DNA of 64,000 nucleotides, from positions 5,709,001 through 5,773,000 of the forward strand of contig NZ_JAPEPC010000001.1 of the NCBI RefSeq assembly GCF_026340465.1, written 5' to 3'. The position numbers were made by a program, and so were the translations under genes. This document shows, in pieces, positions 43,524 through 52,969 of the stretch (position 1 is the first letter of the stretch; each line of letters starts with the position of its first letter). A model generated the notes under the pieces. That model made no database searches. It was not told the DNA's origin and saw only the letters and a program-made list of their open reading frames with translations. The DNA comes from Streptomyces sp. NBC_01306. GTDB taxonomy: Bacteria; Actinomycetota; Actinomycetes; Streptomycetales; Streptomycetaceae.

Positions 43524-44849
43524 CTAGAGACCGGGGATCCGGCCATTGCGGAACAATTCCACGAAAATCGCGTGGTCACGCCGGGTCTGCGCCCCGTACG
43601 CGTGCGCGAAGTCCACCAGCATCTTGGCGAAGCCGTCCTCGTCGGCCGCGATGGCCGCGTCGATGGCGCGCTCCGTCGAGAACGGCACCAGCGAGTGGCC
43701 GCTCTCGTCGTCCGCCGCCGCGTGCATGGTGGCCGTGGCCCGGCCGAGGTCGGCGACGACCGCCGCGATCTCCTCGGGGTCGTCCAGGTCCGACCAGTCG
43801 AGATCCACCGCGTACGGCGAGACCTCGGCCACCAGCTGCCCGGCGCCGTCCAGCTCGGTCCAGCCGAGCCACGGGTCGGCGTGCGCCTGCAGGGCGCGCT
43901 GCGAGATCACCGTGCGATGGCCCTCGTGCTGGAAGTACCCGCGGACCGCCGGGTCAGTGATGTGCCGGGAGACCGCCGGGGTCTGGCTCTGCTTCATGTA
44001 GATGATCACGTCGTTCTCCAGGGCGTCGCTGTGGCCCTCCAGGAGAATGTTGTACGAGGGCAGCCCGGCCGAGCCGATCCCGATGCCCTTGCGGCCCACG
44101 ACGTCCTTCACCCGGTACGAGTCGGGGCGGCCCAGGCTCTCCTCCGGCAGCGTCTCCAGATAGCCGTCGAAGGCGGCGAGGATCTTGTACCGCGACGCCG
44201 CGTCGAGCTCCACCGTGCTGCTGTCGGTGGTGAAGCGCCGCTCGTGGTCGCGGATCTCCGTCATGGAGCCGAGGAGCGCGAATCTGGTGCGCGACCTGGC
44301 CGCGCGCAGCACGCCGAGCAGCGGCCCCTCGGCGGTGTCCAGCGTGAACGGAGGCACGTCGTCGTCCCGGGCGCCGGACGCCAGGACCCGGATCCGCTCG
44401 CGGTAGGCGGCCGCATAGGTCTCCACCAGACCGGTGATCTGGTCGTCGCTGAGCGCCTTGGCGTGGCCGAGCAGCGCCAGCGAGGCCGCGAAGCGCTGGA
44501 CGTCCCAGGTGAAGGGGCCCACATAGGCCTCGTCGAAGTCGTTCACATTGAAGATCAGCCGGCCGTTGGCGTCCAGGTAGGTGCCGAAGTTCTCCGCGTG
44601 CAGATCGCCGTGCACCCAGACCCGGCCGGTCCGCTCGTCCAGATACGGTCCGCCCTCCGCGCTCCCGCCCAGGTCCTCGTAGAAGAGGCAGGCCGCGCCC
44701 CGGTAGAAGGCGAAGGCCGAGGCCGCCATCTTCCGGAACTTGACCCGGAAAGCAGCCGGATCGGCGGCCAGGAGCTCGCCGAACGCGGTGCCGAAAACGG
44801 CGAGAATCTGCTCGCCGCGCTCCTCGGAGCTGGGCTGCGGGACCGACAT
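43524..44849 (-). CDS. DUF2252 family protein (kinase-like fold)
   Basis: 441 aa from the ATG at 44849, with GGAGG 9 nt upstream. FRVKFRKMAASAFAFYRGAACLFYEDL is the typical DUF2252 opening. RVWVHGDLHAENFGTYLDANGRLIFNVNDFDEAYVGPFTWDVQR (about residues 77-120) has the HGDxHxxN and DFD pattern of aminoglycoside-phosphotransferase-like kinases. KDVVGRKGIGIGSAGLPSYNILLEG follows. A small-molecule kinase activity is plausible but unproven. It diverges from dnaE. Confidence 0.85.
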   Translation of the reverse strand: MSVPQPSSEERGEQILAVFGTAFGELLAADPAAFRVKFRKMAASAFAFYRGAACLFYEDLGGSAEGGPYLDERTGRVWVHGDLHAENFGTYLDANGRLIFNVNDFDEAYVGPFTWDVQRFAASLALLGHAKALSDDQITGLVETYAAAYRERIRVLASGARDDDVPPFTLDTAEGPLLGVLRAARSRTRFALLGSMTEIRDHERRFTTDSSTVELDAASRYKILAAFDGYLETLPEESLGRPDSYRVKDVVGRKGIGIGSAGLPSYNILLEGHSDALENDVIIYMKQSQTPAVSRHITDPAVRGYFQHEGHRTVISQRALQAHADPWLGWTELDGAGQLVAEVSPYAVDLDWSDLDDPEEIAAVVADLGRATATMHAAADDESGHSLVPFSTERAIDAAIAADEDGFAKMLVDFAHAYGAQTRRDHAIFVELFRNGRIPGL

Positions 44850-44993
44850 CGCGGGTGCCTCCAGGTGCATCACATAAGGGACAGCTGTTCCAACGGGCTC
44901 AACGCACGGAGCCACCCGGGAGTGCCCCGCGACTGTCGGTGGGCCGACGTAGACTTCGTCGCTGTTCCCCCACTCGTCCCAGGAGGCACCCCC

Positions 44994-47900
44994 GTGACCA
45001 AGCCGCCTTTCACGCACCTTCACGTCCACACGCAGTACTCGATGCTGGACGGTGCCGCGCGGCTCAAGGACATGTTCAACGCCTGCAATGAGATGGGCAT
45101 GTCGCATATCGCGATGTCCGACCACGGGAACCTGCACGGGGCGTACGACTTCTTCCATTCGGCGAAGAAGGCGGGTGTGACGCCGATCATCGGTATCGAG
45201 GCGTATGTCGCTCCGGAGTCGCGGCGGAACAAGCGGAAGGTCAAGTGGGGCCAGCCGCATCAGAAGCGCGACGACGTGTCCGGTTCGGGTGGTTATACGC
45301 ATAAGACGATCTGGGCGGCGAACAGTACGGGTCTGCACAACCTGTTCAAGCTGTCGTCGGACGCGTACGCCGAGGGCTGGCTGCAGAAGTGGCCGCGGAT
45401 GGACAAGGAGACGATCTCCCAGTGGTCCGAGGGCCTGATCGCCTCGACCGGCTGTCCGTCGGGTGAGGTGCAGACCCGGTTGCGGCTGGGGCAGTTCGAC
45501 GAGGCGATGCAGGCGGCCTCCGACTACAAGGACATCTTCGGTGAGGGCCGGTACTTCCTGGAGCTGATGGACCACGGCATCGAGATCGAACGCCGGGTCC
45601 GCGACGGCCTGGTGGAGATCGGCCAGAAGCTCGGCATCCCGCCGCTGGTGACGAACGACTCGCACTACACCTACGCGCACGAGGCGAGCGCGCACGACGC
45701 CCTGCTCTGCATCCAGACCGGCAAGAACCTCTCGGACCCGGACCGCTTCCGCTTCGACGGCACCGGCTACTACCTCAAGACGACCGACGAGATGTACGCC
45801 ATCGACTCCTCGGACGCCTGGCAGCAGGGGTGCGCCAACACCCTGCTGGTCGCGGAGCAGATCGACACCTCGGGCATGTTCGAGAAGCGCGACCTGATGC
45901 CGAAGTTCGACATCCCGGACGGCTACACCGAGATCACCTGGTTCCAGGAAGAGGTCCGGGTCGGCATGGAGCGCCGGTATCCGGGGGGTGTCCCCGAGGA
46001 CCGCCAGAAGCAGGCGGCGTACGAGATGGACATCATCATCCAGATGGGGTTCCCGGGGTACTTCCTGGTGGTGGCCGACTTCATCATGTGGGCGAAGAAC
46101 AACGGCATCGCGGTCGGCCCCGGGCGTGGTTCGGCGGCCGGCTCGATCGTCTCGTACGCGATGGGGATCACCGACCTCGACCCGATCACGCACGGGCTGA
46201 TCTTCGAGCGGTTCCTCAACCCCGAGCGTGTCTCGATGCCCGATGTCGACATCGACTTCGACGAGCGCAGGCGCGTCGAGGTGATCCGGTACGTGACGGA
46301 GAAGTACGGCGCCGACAAGGTCGCCATGATCGGCACGTACGGAAAGATCAAGGCCAAGAACGCGATCAAGGACTCCGCGCGCGTGCTCGGCTATCCGTAC
46401 GCGATGGGTGACCGCCTCACCAAGGCGATGCCCGCCGACGTCCTGGGCAAGGGGATCGACCTCAGCGGTATCACCGACCCCAAGCACCCGCGGTACAGCG
46501 AGGCGGGCGAGATCCGGGGGATGTACGAGAACGAACCGGACGTCAAGAAGGTCATCGACACCGCCACCGGCGTCGAGGGCCTGGTCCGGCAGATGGGTGT
46601 GCACGCGGCCGGCGTGATCATGTCCAGCGAGCCCATCGTCGACCACGCCCCGGTCTGGGTCAGGCACACGGACAACGTCACCATCACGCAGTGGGACTAC
46701 CCGCAGTGCGAGTCGCTCGGCCTGCTGAAGATGGACTTCCTGGGCCTGCGCAACCTGACGATCATGGACGACGCCGTCAAGATGGTGAAGGCCAACAAGG
46801 GCATCGACCTGGAGATGCTGTCCCTCCCGCTGGACGACCCCAAGACCTTCGAACTGCTCTGCCGCGGTGACACGCTCGGCGTCTTCCAGTTCGACGGCGG
46901 CCCGATGCGCTCCCTGCTGCGCCAGATGCAGCCCGACAACTTCGAGGACATTTCCGCCGTCTCGGCCCTGTACCGGCCGGGCCCGATGGGCATGAACTCG
47001 CACACGAACTACGCGGAGCGCAAGAACAACCGCCAGGAGATCACCCCGATCCACCCGGAGCTGGAGGAGCCCCTCAAGGAGGTCCTCGGCCTCACCTACG
47101 GCCTGATCGTGTACCAGGAGCAGGTGCAGAAGGCCGCCCAGATCGTCGCCGGTTACTCGCTCGGCGAGGCCGACATCCTGCGCCGTGTGATGGGCAAGAA
47201 GAAGGCCGACGAACTGGCCAAGAACTTCGTGCTCTTCGAGGCCGGGGCCAAGAAGGAGGGCTTCTCGGACGCGGCGATCAAGGCACTCTGGGACGTCCTG
47301 GTGCCGTTCGCCGGATACGCGTTCAACAAGGCGCACTCCTCCGCGTACGGCCTGGTCACCTACTGGACCGCCTACCTCAAGGCCAACTACCCGGCCGAGT
47401 ACATGGCGGCGCTGCTCACCTCGGTGCGCGACGACAAGGACAAGTCGGCGATCTACCTCAACGAGTGCCGCCGCATGGGCATCAAGGTGCTGCCGCCCAA
47501 TGTGAACGAGTCCGAGTCCAACTTCGCCGCCCAGGGCGACGACGTGATCCTCTTCGGCCTCTCCGCGGTGCGCAACGTCGGTACGAACGTGGTGGAGTCG
47601 ATCATCCGCTCCCGCAAGGCCAAGGGGAAGTACAGCTCCTTCCCCGACTACCTCGACAAGGTCGAGGCCGTGGCCTGCAACAAGCGCACCACCGAATCGC
47701 TCATCAAGGCGGGTGCCTTCGACGAGATGGGACACACCCGCAAGGGCCTCACCGCGCACTTCGAGCCGATGATCGACAACGTGGTCGCGGTCAAGCGCAA
47801 GGAGGCCGAGGGGCAGTTCGACCTCTTCGGCGGCGGCGAGGAGGACAGCTCCGAGCCGGGCTTCGGGCTCGACGTGGAGTTCTCCGACATCGAGTGGGAG

Positions 47901-48530
47901 AAGTCGTATCTGCTCGCGCAGGAGCGGGAGATGCTCGGTCTCTACGTCTCCGACCACCCGCTCTTCGGGCTTGAACACGTGCTCTCGGACAAGAGCGACG
48001 CCGCCATCGCCCAGCTGACCGGTGGGGAGCACTCGGACGGCGCGGTCGTCACCATCGGCGGCATCATCTCCGGCCTCCAGCGCAAGATGACCAAGCAGGG
48101 CAACGCCTGGGCCATCGCCACCGTCGAGGACCTCGCGGGCACCATCGAGTGCATGTTCTTCCCGGCCACTTACCAGCTGGTGTCGACCCAGCTGGTCGAG
48201 GACACCGTGGTGTTCGTCAAGGGCCGGCTCGACAAGCGCGAGGACATCCCGCGCCTCGTCGCGATGGAGATGCAGGTCCCCGACCTGTCGTCCGCCGGGA
48301 CCAACGCCCCGGTGACGATCACCATCCCCACCGTGAAGGTCACCCCGCCGATGGTCAGCAGGCTCGGTGAGATCCTCTCCCACCACCGGGGCAACTCCGA
48401 GGTGCGGATCAAGCTTCAGGGCTCCCGCAAGACCACGGTGCTCCGGCTCGACCGGCACCGGGTGCAGCCCGACCCGGCACTCTTCGGCGATCTGAAGGTG
48501 CTGCTGGGCGCGGCCTGCCTGGCGGGCTGA
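44994..48530 (+). CDS. dnaE: DNA polymerase III alpha subunit
   Basis: 1178 aa, GTG with AGGAGG 9 nt upstream. PHP domain at the N-terminus (FTHLHVHTQYSMLDG, MSDHGNLHGAYDF). The polymerase domain has GPGRGSAAGSIVSYAMGITDLDPI and PDVDIDFDERRR (catalytic aspartates about 418-422). The finger region is FQFDGGPMRSLLRQMQP and KAHSSAYGLVTYWTAYLKANYP. A helix-hairpin-helix/OB-fold region (VTIGGIISGLQRKMTKQGNAWAIATVEDL) completes it. It is the main replicative polymerase (DnaE1 type). A perfect 30-bp palindromic terminator follows. Confidence 0.97.
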   Translation: MTKPPFTHLHVHTQYSMLDGAARLKDMFNACNEMGMSHIAMSDHGNLHGAYDFFHSAKKAGVTPIIGIEAYVAPESRRNKRKVKWGQPHQKRDDVSGSGGYTHKTIWAANSTGLHNLFKLSSDAYAEGWLQKWPRMDKETISQWSEGLIASTGCPSGEVQTRLRLGQFDEAMQAASDYKDIFGEGRYFLELMDHGIEIERRVRDGLVEIGQKLGIPPLVTNDSHYTYAHEASAHDALLCIQTGKNLSDPDRFRFDGTGYYLKTTDEMYAIDSSDAWQQGCANTLLVAEQIDTSGMFEKRDLMPKFDIPDGYTEITWFQEEVRVGMERRYPGGVPEDRQKQAAYEMDIIIQMGFPGYFLVVADFIMWAKNNGIAVGPGRGSAAGSIVSYAMGITDLDPITHGLIFERFLNPERVSMPDVDIDFDERRRVEVIRYVTEKYGADKVAMIGTYGKIKAKNAIKDSARVLGYPYAMGDRLTKAMPADVLGKGIDLSGITDPKHPRYSEAGEIRGMYENEPDVKKVIDTATGVEGLVRQMGVHAAGVIMSSEPIVDHAPVWVRHTDNVTITQWDYPQCESLGLLKMDFLGLRNLTIMDDAVKMVKANKGIDLEMLSLPLDDPKTFELLCRGDTLGVFQFDGGPMRSLLRQMQPDNFEDISAVSALYRPGPMGMNSHTNYAERKNNRQEITPIHPELEEPLKEVLGLTYGLIVYQEQVQKAAQIVAGYSLGEADILRRVMGKKKADELAKNFVLFEAGAKKEGFSDAAIKALWDVLVPFAGYAFNKAHSSAYGLVTYWTAYLKANYPAEYMAALLTSVRDDKDKSAIYLNECRRMGIKVLPPNVNESESNFAAQGDDVILFGLSAVRNVGTNVVESIIRSRKAKGKYSSFPDYLDKVEAVACNKRTTESLIKAGAFDEMGHTRKGLTAHFEPMIDNVVAVKRKEAEGQFDLFGGGEEDSSEPGFGLDVEFSDIEWEKSYLLAQEREMLGLYVSDHPLFGLEHVLSDKSDAAIAQLTGGEHSDGAVVTIGGIISGLQRKMTKQGNAWAIATVEDLAGTIECMFFPATYQLVSTQLVEDTVVFVKGRLDKREDIPRLVAMEMQVPDLSSAGTNAPVTITIPTVKVTPPMVSRLGEILSHHRGNSEVRIKLQGSRKTTVLRLDRHRVQPDPALFGDLKVLLGAACLAG

Positions 48531-48537
48531 GCCGCTT

Positions 48538-48567
48538 GAGGGGCGCGCCGTGCACGGCGCGCCCCTC
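48538..48567. terminator. bidirectional terminator after dnaE
   Basis: A perfect 30-bp palindrome: GAGGGGCGCGCCG (48538-48550), TGCA centre, CGGCGCGCCCCTC (48555-48567). It starts 7 bp after the dnaE stop and ends 20 bp before the stop of the convergent small gene. Confidence 0.75.
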
Positions 48568-48587
48568 GAACATCATTACGGCGAAGA

Positions 48588-48776
48588 TCAGTTGTGGCCG
48601 AAGCGCTTCTGGTGCTTACGTGCGACATCTGACGGGCTGCCCTGCGGCATCGACTGCGGCTGGGACTCATTCTGCGACTCGAACGAGCTGGACCGGGCGT
48701 CCTCGCCGCTGCGTTCGGCGGCGGACGAGCGGTCCTGCTGACTGCCGTGCTTATGGCGGTTCTTGTGCTTGGCCAT
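48588..48776 (-). CDS. small basic hydrophilic protein, unknown function
   Basis: 62 aa, ATG at 48776 with AAGGAGG upstream, which strongly supports translation. The first ten residues are MAKHKNRHKH, then Ser/Gln/Glu-rich sequence with SSFESQNESQPQSMPQG, ending ARKHQKRFGHN. There is no membrane segment or Cys, and it is likely disordered. Small proteins of this type are common in Streptomyces, but I cannot assign a role. It converges on dnaE. Confidence 0.7.
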   Translation of the reverse strand: MAKHKNRHKHGSQQDRSSAAERSGEDARSSSFESQNESQPQSMPQGSPSDVARKHQKRFGHN

Positions 48777-49023
48777 GGTGATGCCTCCTTGAGGGGGACT
48801 AGGGGCCAGGGCCGCGACCAGATTCACATATCGCACAGACTGCCGCATTTTGGATCATTACCGTGCGTAATGAGGGCTTGTCCCGCGTTACTTCGGACCA
48901 ACTTCGCGCTACGCCACGCCGATGATCGAGTTCCGGCCGTTAACCCTCGTACGGTCGGGCAGACTCGAAGGAAACCCGAAGTACTTCCCCTTCTCCCGAG
49001 GTACCCGAAAGAGGGTGGATCGC

Positions 49024-50280
49024 GTGGACCGCTGCGTCGTCCTGGTGGACGCCGGATACCTGCTGGGAGCCGCCGCGAGTCTTCTCGCGGGAGAACCTGC
49101 CCGCTCCCGCATCACTGTCGACCACGCGGCGCTCATCCAGGGCCTGCGCGAGCGAGCCGAGGACGACACGGAGCAGCCGCTGCTGCGGATCTACTGGTTC
49201 GACGGCGCCCCCGACCGGGTGCCGCAGCCCGAACACCGCAGGCTGCGGGTGATGCCGCGGGTGACCGTCCGGCTGGGCGCACTGACGAGGAGCGACGGCC
49301 GCTGGGCGCAGAAGGGCGTCGACGCCGCCATGCACGCGGAACTCACCGAACTGGCCAGAAATCGCGCCTGTTCGGACATCGTGCTGGTCACCGGCGACGG
49401 AGATCTGCTGCCCGGCCTGATGTCCGCGAAGGAGCACGGCGTGGCCGTGCACCTGTGGGCGGTGCAGGCGGCCGACGGGGACTACAACCAGTCCGAGGAC
49501 CTGGTGGCCGAGGCCGATGAGCGCCGGGTGCTGGACCGGACCTGGATCACCAAGGCCGTACGGGCCAAGGAGACCGGCGGGGCCTGCGCACCGGCGTCCG
49601 CGCCCCGCCCGGAGATCGCCGCGATCCTCTCCGCCCCGCTCCCGGAGTCGGCGCTCGCCGCGTCGGCCGAGCGGGCGGCGCAGGCCGCCGCCGTGCACAA
49701 CGTCGCGACGGCGGGCCCGGCCACCGAGCAGCCCACCGACGAGGAACGGGCGCACGCGGCGGCGGCCAGGGGAGGTGTCCCCACCCCCAAGGACCTCGCG
49801 GGCCTGCGCGGCCCCGGAGCGCAGCCCGCCGCCCAGCACCCGGCGAACGCGACGCTGCGCTGGTCGTCCGAGCGCGGCTGGATCGAGCGCCCCGGCGGCC
49901 AGGCCGGTGAACCGGCGGAGACCGCGTCCCTGCCGACGCTCGCCCAGGTCACCACGGCGGAGCAGCGGTGGGCGGACCGCGAGGAGGACATCACCACGGT
50001 CGGCGGTGACCCCTTCGAGGTGGGGCAGGTCTTCGCCAGGCGGTGGATGGAGCGGCTGCCGGACCCCGGCCATGTGCAGAAGCTGTCGGCGATGTACCCG
50101 CGGATCCCGCACCGGATCGACGGTGAGCTGCTGCGGTACGCGGCCCGGTTCGGGCTGCTCGCCCACAAGGACGACCAGATCGACGAGCACGACCGGTACG
50201 CGATCAGGGCCGGGTTCTGGCGGGAGATCGACGTACGGGCCGCGGAGCACGCGCCCGCGGGGGAGCAGACCGGGCGCTGA
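49024..50280 (+). CDS. NYN domain protein (putative RNase, PIN-like)
   Basis: 418 aa from the GTG at 49024 (GAGGG 8 nt upstream); an ATG at 48922 is a less likely start. The N-terminal NYN domain has the acidic residues expected for metal-dependent nuclease activity: CVVLVDAGYLLGAAASLLAG, RIYWFDGAPD, KGVDAAMHAELTELARNRACSDIVLVTGDGDLLPGL. A disordered Ala-rich linker follows. The C-terminal region (about 330-405) contains DPFEVGQVFARRWMERLPDPGHVQKL and RIDGELLRYAARFGLL, a helical domain of unknown role. Confidence 0.82.
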   Translation: MDRCVVLVDAGYLLGAAASLLAGEPARSRITVDHAALIQGLRERAEDDTEQPLLRIYWFDGAPDRVPQPEHRRLRVMPRVTVRLGALTRSDGRWAQKGVDAAMHAELTELARNRACSDIVLVTGDGDLLPGLMSAKEHGVAVHLWAVQAADGDYNQSEDLVAEADERRVLDRTWITKAVRAKETGGACAPASAPRPEIAAILSAPLPESALAASAERAAQAAAVHNVATAGPATEQPTDEERAHAAAARGGVPTPKDLAGLRGPGAQPAAQHPANATLRWSSERGWIERPGGQAGEPAETASLPTLAQVTTAEQRWADREEDITTVGGDPFEVGQVFARRWMERLPDPGHVQKLSAMYPRIPHRIDGELLRYAARFGLLAHKDDQIDEHDRYAIRAGFWREIDVRAAEHAPAGEQTGR

Positions 50281-50364
50281 CGTGTGCCGACGGCCGTCAC
50301 CGGGAGCGGGCGCGACCGGCCCCGGCGCCCTTCCGGGCTGCCCAACCCCGTAGGCTCGTCCCTC

Positions 50365-51351
50365 GTGAGTACGGGCAATGTGTGCGTGGTGCGCGAGCTG
50401 GTGAAGACGTACCCGGCCGCGCGCGGCAGACGGGGGGCTCCCGCCACGCCCGAGGTGCGGGCCACCGACGGGATCTCCCTGACCGTGCGCCGCGGCGAGA
50501 TCTTCGGGCTGCTCGGACCCAACGGCGCGGGCAAGTCCACCCTCGTACGCCAGCTCACCGGGCTGATGCGGCCCGATTCCGGCCACGTCGAAGTGCTCGG
50601 CCACGATCTCGTACGCCATCCCGAACGCGCCGCGCGGCTGCTCGGCTATCTGGGCCAGGAGTCCACCGCGCTCGACGAACTGACCGTCGCCCTCGCGGCG
50701 GAGACCACCGGCCGGCTGCGCGGTCTCTCCGTGCCGGACGCGCGCCGGGAACGGGACGCCGTACTGGAGGAACTGGGGATCACCGAGCTCGCCGGGCGGC
50801 CGCTCAAGAAGCTCTCCGGCGGCCAGCGGCGGCTCGCCTGTTTCGCCGCCACGCTCGTCGGGGACCGCTCGCTGCTCGTCCTGGACGAGCCCACCACCGG
50901 GATGGACCCCGTCGCACGGCGCGCCGTGTGGGCCGCGGTCGACCGGCGGCGGGCCGAGCGCGGCGTGACCGTCCTGCTGGTCACCCACAACGTCATCGAG
51001 GCCGAGACCGTGCTGGACCGGGTCGCCGTCATCGAACGCGGCCGGGTGATCGCCTGCGACACCCCGGCCGGGCTGAAGGCCCAGGTCGCGGGCGAGGTCC
51101 GGGTCGAGCTGGTCTGGCGGGAACGGGCGCCGCTGGACATCCCGGAGGTCGCAGCGCTCCGCGAGTCCGCGCAGGAGTCCGGGCGCCGCTGGGTGCTGCG
51201 GCTGGCACCCGACGAGGCACGGGCCGCCGTCGCCACGGTGACCGGCGGGCCCGCCTTCAGCGCACTCGACGACTTCACGCTGTCCACACCGAGCCTGGAG
51301 GACGTGTACATGGCGCTGGGCGGCCGTACGAAGGGGCTGGTGAAGGCGTGA
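50365..51351 (+). CDS. ABC transporter ATP-binding protein
   Basis: 328 aa from the GTG at 50365. Walker A FGLLGPNGAGKSTLVRQLTGL (in segments, about residues 47-66), Q-loop GYLGQEST, signature KLSGGQRRLACF, Walker B SLLVLDEPTTGMDP and H-loop VTHN. This is the drug-resistance/ABC-2 exporter subfamily (DrrA-like). It overlaps the permease gene by 4 nt, forming a two-gene exporter; the cargo is not evident. Confidence 0.93.
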   Translation: MSTGNVCVVRELVKTYPAARGRRGAPATPEVRATDGISLTVRRGEIFGLLGPNGAGKSTLVRQLTGLMRPDSGHVEVLGHDLVRHPERAARLLGYLGQESTALDELTVALAAETTGRLRGLSVPDARRERDAVLEELGITELAGRPLKKLSGGQRRLACFAATLVGDRSLLVLDEPTTGMDPVARRAVWAAVDRRRAERGVTVLLVTHNVIEAETVLDRVAVIERGRVIACDTPAGLKAQVAGEVRVELVWRERAPLDIPEVAALRESAQESGRRWVLRLAPDEARAAVATVTGGPAFSALDDFTLSTPSLEDVYMALGGRTKGLVKA

Positions 51352-52229
51352 CCGCAGTGGTCTCCGCGCAGTCCCAGCCGAATCCGGAGATCCCGCCGCG
51401 CGGCGAGACCCTCCCCCCTGGCGGCTCCGGCGCCCGGGGCGGCCTGCCCGGTGCCGCCGGCGCGGCCACCGGGGCCGAGCCGCTCGCGCCGCGCGCCCGG
51501 CTGCTGCCGGCGCTCGCCGCGGTCTACCGGGCCCAGCTGTCACGGGCCCGGGTGGCGCGCATCCCGCTGCTCTTCGTGGCGACGTTCCAGTCCGTCGGGA
51601 TCATGATCCTGATGCGCGGGGTCGTCGACGGCGGCGACGAGGCCCGCGCCGTGGTGGCGGGCTCGACCGTCCTGGTCGTGGCGTTCGTCGCGCTCAATCT
51701 GCTCGCGCAGTACTTCGGTCAGCTGCGTGCCAGCGGTGGACTCGACCACTACGCCACCCTGCCGGTGCCGCCCGCGTCCGTGGTGCTGGGGACCGCCGGG
51801 GCGTACGCCTCCTTCACGGTGCCCGGCACGGTCGTCACCGCCGTCGCAGGGTCCGTGCTCTTCCAGCTGCCGCTGGCGCATCTGTGGGTGCTCGCCGCCG
51901 TCGTCCCGCTCGCCGGGGCGGCGCTCGCCGGGCTTGGCGCCGCGCTCGGACTGCTCGCGCCGCGCCAGGAACTCGCCACCCTGCTCGGGCAGCTCGGGAT
52001 GTCCGCCGCGCTGCTCCTCGGCGTGCTCCCGGCAGACCGGCTGCCGGGGCCGATCGCGTACGCCCGCGACCTGCTGCCGTCCACCTACGGGGTGGAGGCG
52101 CTGGCCCGTACCTTCGGCGACCACCCGGACTGGCCGGCGGTCGGCGCCGACCTCGCTGTGTGCGCCGCGGTCGGAGTGGTCTCGCTGGCCGTGGCCACCT
52201 GGGCCTACCGGCGGGCGGCGGTCCGGTGA
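51348..52229 (+). CDS. ABC-2 type transporter permease
   Basis: 293 aa, GTG overlapping the ATPase. A Pro/Gly-rich cytoplasmic head of about 55 residues is followed by six hydrophobic segments, beginning RIPLLFVATFQSVGIMIL and including STVLVVAFVALNLLAQYF, APRQELATLLGQLGMSAALLLGVLP and AVCAAVGVVSLAVATWAYRR. DLLPSTYGVEAL is the usual ABC-2 loop. It is the membrane half of the exporter above. Confidence 0.9.
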   Translation: MTAVVSAQSQPNPEIPPRGETLPPGGSGARGGLPGAAGAATGAEPLAPRARLLPALAAVYRAQLSRARVARIPLLFVATFQSVGIMILMRGVVDGGDEARAVVAGSTVLVVAFVALNLLAQYFGQLRASGGLDHYATLPVPPASVVLGTAGAYASFTVPGTVVTAVAGSVLFQLPLAHLWVLAAVVPLAGAALAGLGAALGLLAPRQELATLLGQLGMSAALLLGVLPADRLPGPIAYARDLLPSTYGVEALARTFGDHPDWPAVGADLAVCAAVGVVSLAVATWAYRRAAVR

Positions 52230-52263
52230 GGCGGCACACAGGGCAGCCTGGCACGATGGCAGA

Positions 52264-52956
52264 GTGACCGCGCCACTGACACCTCCGCACCAGCCCCCGA
52301 ACGACGACCCCTGGCAGAAGGGTCCTTCGGGAGCCACCCCCTGGCCGGGTCCGGAGCAGGCAGGTGACGACGACGGCCCGGGACTGCGGGCCGAGCTGGT
52401 GCAGGCCGCCGTCGTGGCGGTCGTGCTGGCGGTCCTGGGCGTGCTGCTCGGCCTGCTGTGGATGTGGCTCGCGCCGCGCGTTCCGCTGATCTCCGACGGC
52501 AAGGCCGTCTACCTCAAGGACTCGGAGGGTGAGCAGGCGATCGGCGGGGACGGCACGTTCGCGCTGCTCGGCCTGGCGTTCGGCGTGGTGAGCGCGGCCG
52601 CCGTCTTCCTCTTCCGCAGGCGCGGCGGGGTGCCGCTGGTCATCGCCCTCGCCGTCGGCGGCCTGCTCGGCTCGCTGCTCGCCTGGCGCGTCGGGATCTG
52701 GCTCGGCCCGTCGCAGGACGTGGTCGCGGCCGCGAAGCACGCGGGCAAGGGCGTCACCTTCGACGCACCGCTGAAACTGGCCGCGAAGGGCGCACTGCTC
52801 GCGTGGCCGGTGGCGGCGATGATCGTGCACCTGGGGGTGACCGCGGTGTTCGGACCGCGGGACCCCGAGCCGGAGTGGACCCCGCCGTCCCCGCCCGCCA
52901 CGCTGCCTCCGCTGTCGTACGAGGACCCCGCTCCGGAGCCGGGCGAAAGGCGTTAG
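52264..52956 (+). CDS. putative membrane protein (DUF2567-like)
   Basis: 230 aa, GTG start. A Pro-rich N-terminus (about 40 residues) precedes four helices: ELVQAAVVAVVLAVLGVLLGLLWMWL, FALLGLAFGVVSAAAVFLF, VIALAVGGLLGSLLAW and ALLAWPVAAMIVHLGVTAVF. A Pro-rich tail follows. An extracytoplasmic loop after helix 1 (APRVPLISDGKAVYLKDSEGEQAIGGDG) fits the DUF2567 pattern, but this is from memory. The TAG stop is the first triplet of the 16-bp palindrome at 52954. Confidence 0.65.
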   Translation: MTAPLTPPHQPPNDDPWQKGPSGATPWPGPEQAGDDDGPGLRAELVQAAVVAVVLAVLGVLLGLLWMWLAPRVPLISDGKAVYLKDSEGEQAIGGDGTFALLGLAFGVVSAAAVFLFRRRGGVPLVIALAVGGLLGSLLAWRVGIWLGPSQDVVAAAKHAGKGVTFDAPLKLAAKGALLAWPVAAMIVHLGVTAVFGPRDPEPEWTPPSPPATLPPLSYEDPAPEPGERR

Positions 52957-52969
52957 TGCCGCGGCACTA
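52954..52969. repeat. 16-bp palindrome giving stop codons to two convergent genes
   Basis: TAGTGCCGCGGCACTA is perfectly palindromic. Its left TAG ends the plus-strand membrane-protein gene (52954-52956), and its right end read on the minus strand is the TAG of ybaK (52969-52967). The half-site TAGTGCCGCGGCA is the same as the end of the 105-bp element at 17948. It may be a collapsed remnant of such an element, or a shared terminator. Confidence 0.75.

Noticed and set aside
43572..44993. In-frame 474-codon N-terminal extension of dnaE
   Set aside because: It is antisense to the DUF2252 gene; dnaE begins normally at the GTG with AGGAGG at 44994.
43524..48458. A 1644-codon open frame on the minus strand continuing from DUF2252 through dnaE
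   Set aside because: It is the antisense of dnaE, kept open by GC bias. The genuine DUF2252 start has a Shine-Dalgarno at 44849, and dnaE motifs are complete on the plus strand.
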